From: Bacillota bacterium
GTDB lineage: Bacteria > Bacillota > Clostridia > Christensenellales > Aristaeellaceae
Length of the DNA stretch: 6,512 nucleotides
Direction of reading: 5' to 3'
Assembly: GCA_023392755.1 (NCBI GenBank)
Contig: JAEWNM010000119.1
Coordinates: forward strand, 1 to 6,512
Shown here: positions 6,264 to 6,512 of the stretch, in pieces
Layout: each line of letters begins with the position of its first letter
How positions within the stretch are numbered: position 1 is the stretch's first letter
The notes under the pieces: generated by a model
What the model was told of the DNA's origin: nothing
The model's database searches: none
Seen by the model: the letters and a program-made list of their open reading frames with translations, nothing else
Made by a program: the position numbers and the translations under genes

Positions 6264-6512
6264 TTATGATTTCAGGTTGTCAAGTGCTTCCTGAATCTTT
6301 TCTCTGGTGGCATGGTTCAAGGGTGAAAAGCGCCCTTCCAGTGCTTTTTCCAGCTTTTCGATTGCCCCTTCCCTGTCGCCGGACTCTATGTCGTACTGGG
6401 CCAGAAAATACAGGGTGTCGATTTGGGCGGGCTTTTCCTTCAGCGCCTTTTCAAAGTACGGCCTGGCAGCCTCCTTGTCTCCCGCCAGGCGGTAGAGCGT
6501 CTGCCCCATGTT
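6264..6512 (-). CDS. TPR-repeat protein, C-terminal end only
   Basis: The frame enters from the right edge (first codon Asn, then Met at 6509, which is probably internal because it falls inside a helical repeat). The 82 residues hold two tetratricopeptide units: MGQTLYRLAGDKEAARPYF with EKALKEKP, then TLYFLAQYDIESGDREGAIE with KLEKALEG. Each shows the expected small and aromatic positions (L-Y-R-L-A-G-D, A-R-P-Y-F, A-L-x-x-x-P). A short charged helix (ATREKIQEALDNLKS) closes the protein. TPR units bind other proteins; the partner cannot be told from this fragment. The stop is 17 bases before pgmB, on the same strand, so it is probably the upstream member of the same transcript. Whether the full protein has a signal peptide, a membrane anchor or another domain is not visible. 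Confidence 0.78.
   Translation of the reverse strand, partial: NMGQTLYRLAGDKEAARPYFEKALKEKPAQIDTLYFLAQYDIESGDREGAIEKLEKALEGRFSPLNHATREKIQEALDNLKS

Noticed and set aside
5509..6294. A 261-codon + strand open frame opposite pgmB
   Set aside because: It is antisense to a complete beta-phosphoglucomutase with all key residues; its sequence has no recognisable domain.

Overview
The window looks like a chromosomal segment of a moderately GC-rich Bacillota (Clostridia-like) bacterium. The evidence is strong AGGAGG-type ribosome binding sites before most genes, and a leaderless Cu/Zn superoxide dismutase of the short-zinc-loop kind I associate with Clostridia. The taxonomic call is an inference from these traits; no marker gene or rRNA is present.

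Left part, + strand (1-1397): the 3' end of a beta-propeller lactonase-family protein is followed by a 304-base gap and then a Cu/Zn superoxide dismutase. About 250 bases of the gap (around 615-871) consist almost entirely of back-to-back hairpins. Copies of one 19-base near-palindrome bound this tract on both sides, which suggests a small interspersed repeat (MITE-like) element or a structured RNA. A GC-rich hairpin at 1411-1436 lies between the dismutase and the convergent gene set and probably terminates both.

Right part, - strand (6512 down to 1440): six co-directional genes with gaps of 17 to 101 bases and individual ribosome binding sites, plausibly one transcript. In order of transcription they are: the C-terminal end of a TPR protein; a beta-phosphoglucomutase (HAD family); TldD, the zinc-bearing subunit of the TldD/TldE protease; TldE/PmbA, its non-catalytic partner; an unrecognised 122-residue membrane protein with about three membrane segments; and a divergent AAC(3)-type N-acetyltransferase. 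tldD and tldE form the clear functional pair. Beta-phosphoglucomutase serves alpha-glucan/disaccharide phosphorolysis and may simply share the transcript. The acetyltransferase has lost motif residues usual in aminoglycoside-resistance AAC(3) enzymes, so its substrate is open.

Most of the window is ordinary housekeeping content. The parts deserving a second look are the hairpin-array element and the tldD-tldE-membrane protein-acetyltransferase arrangement.
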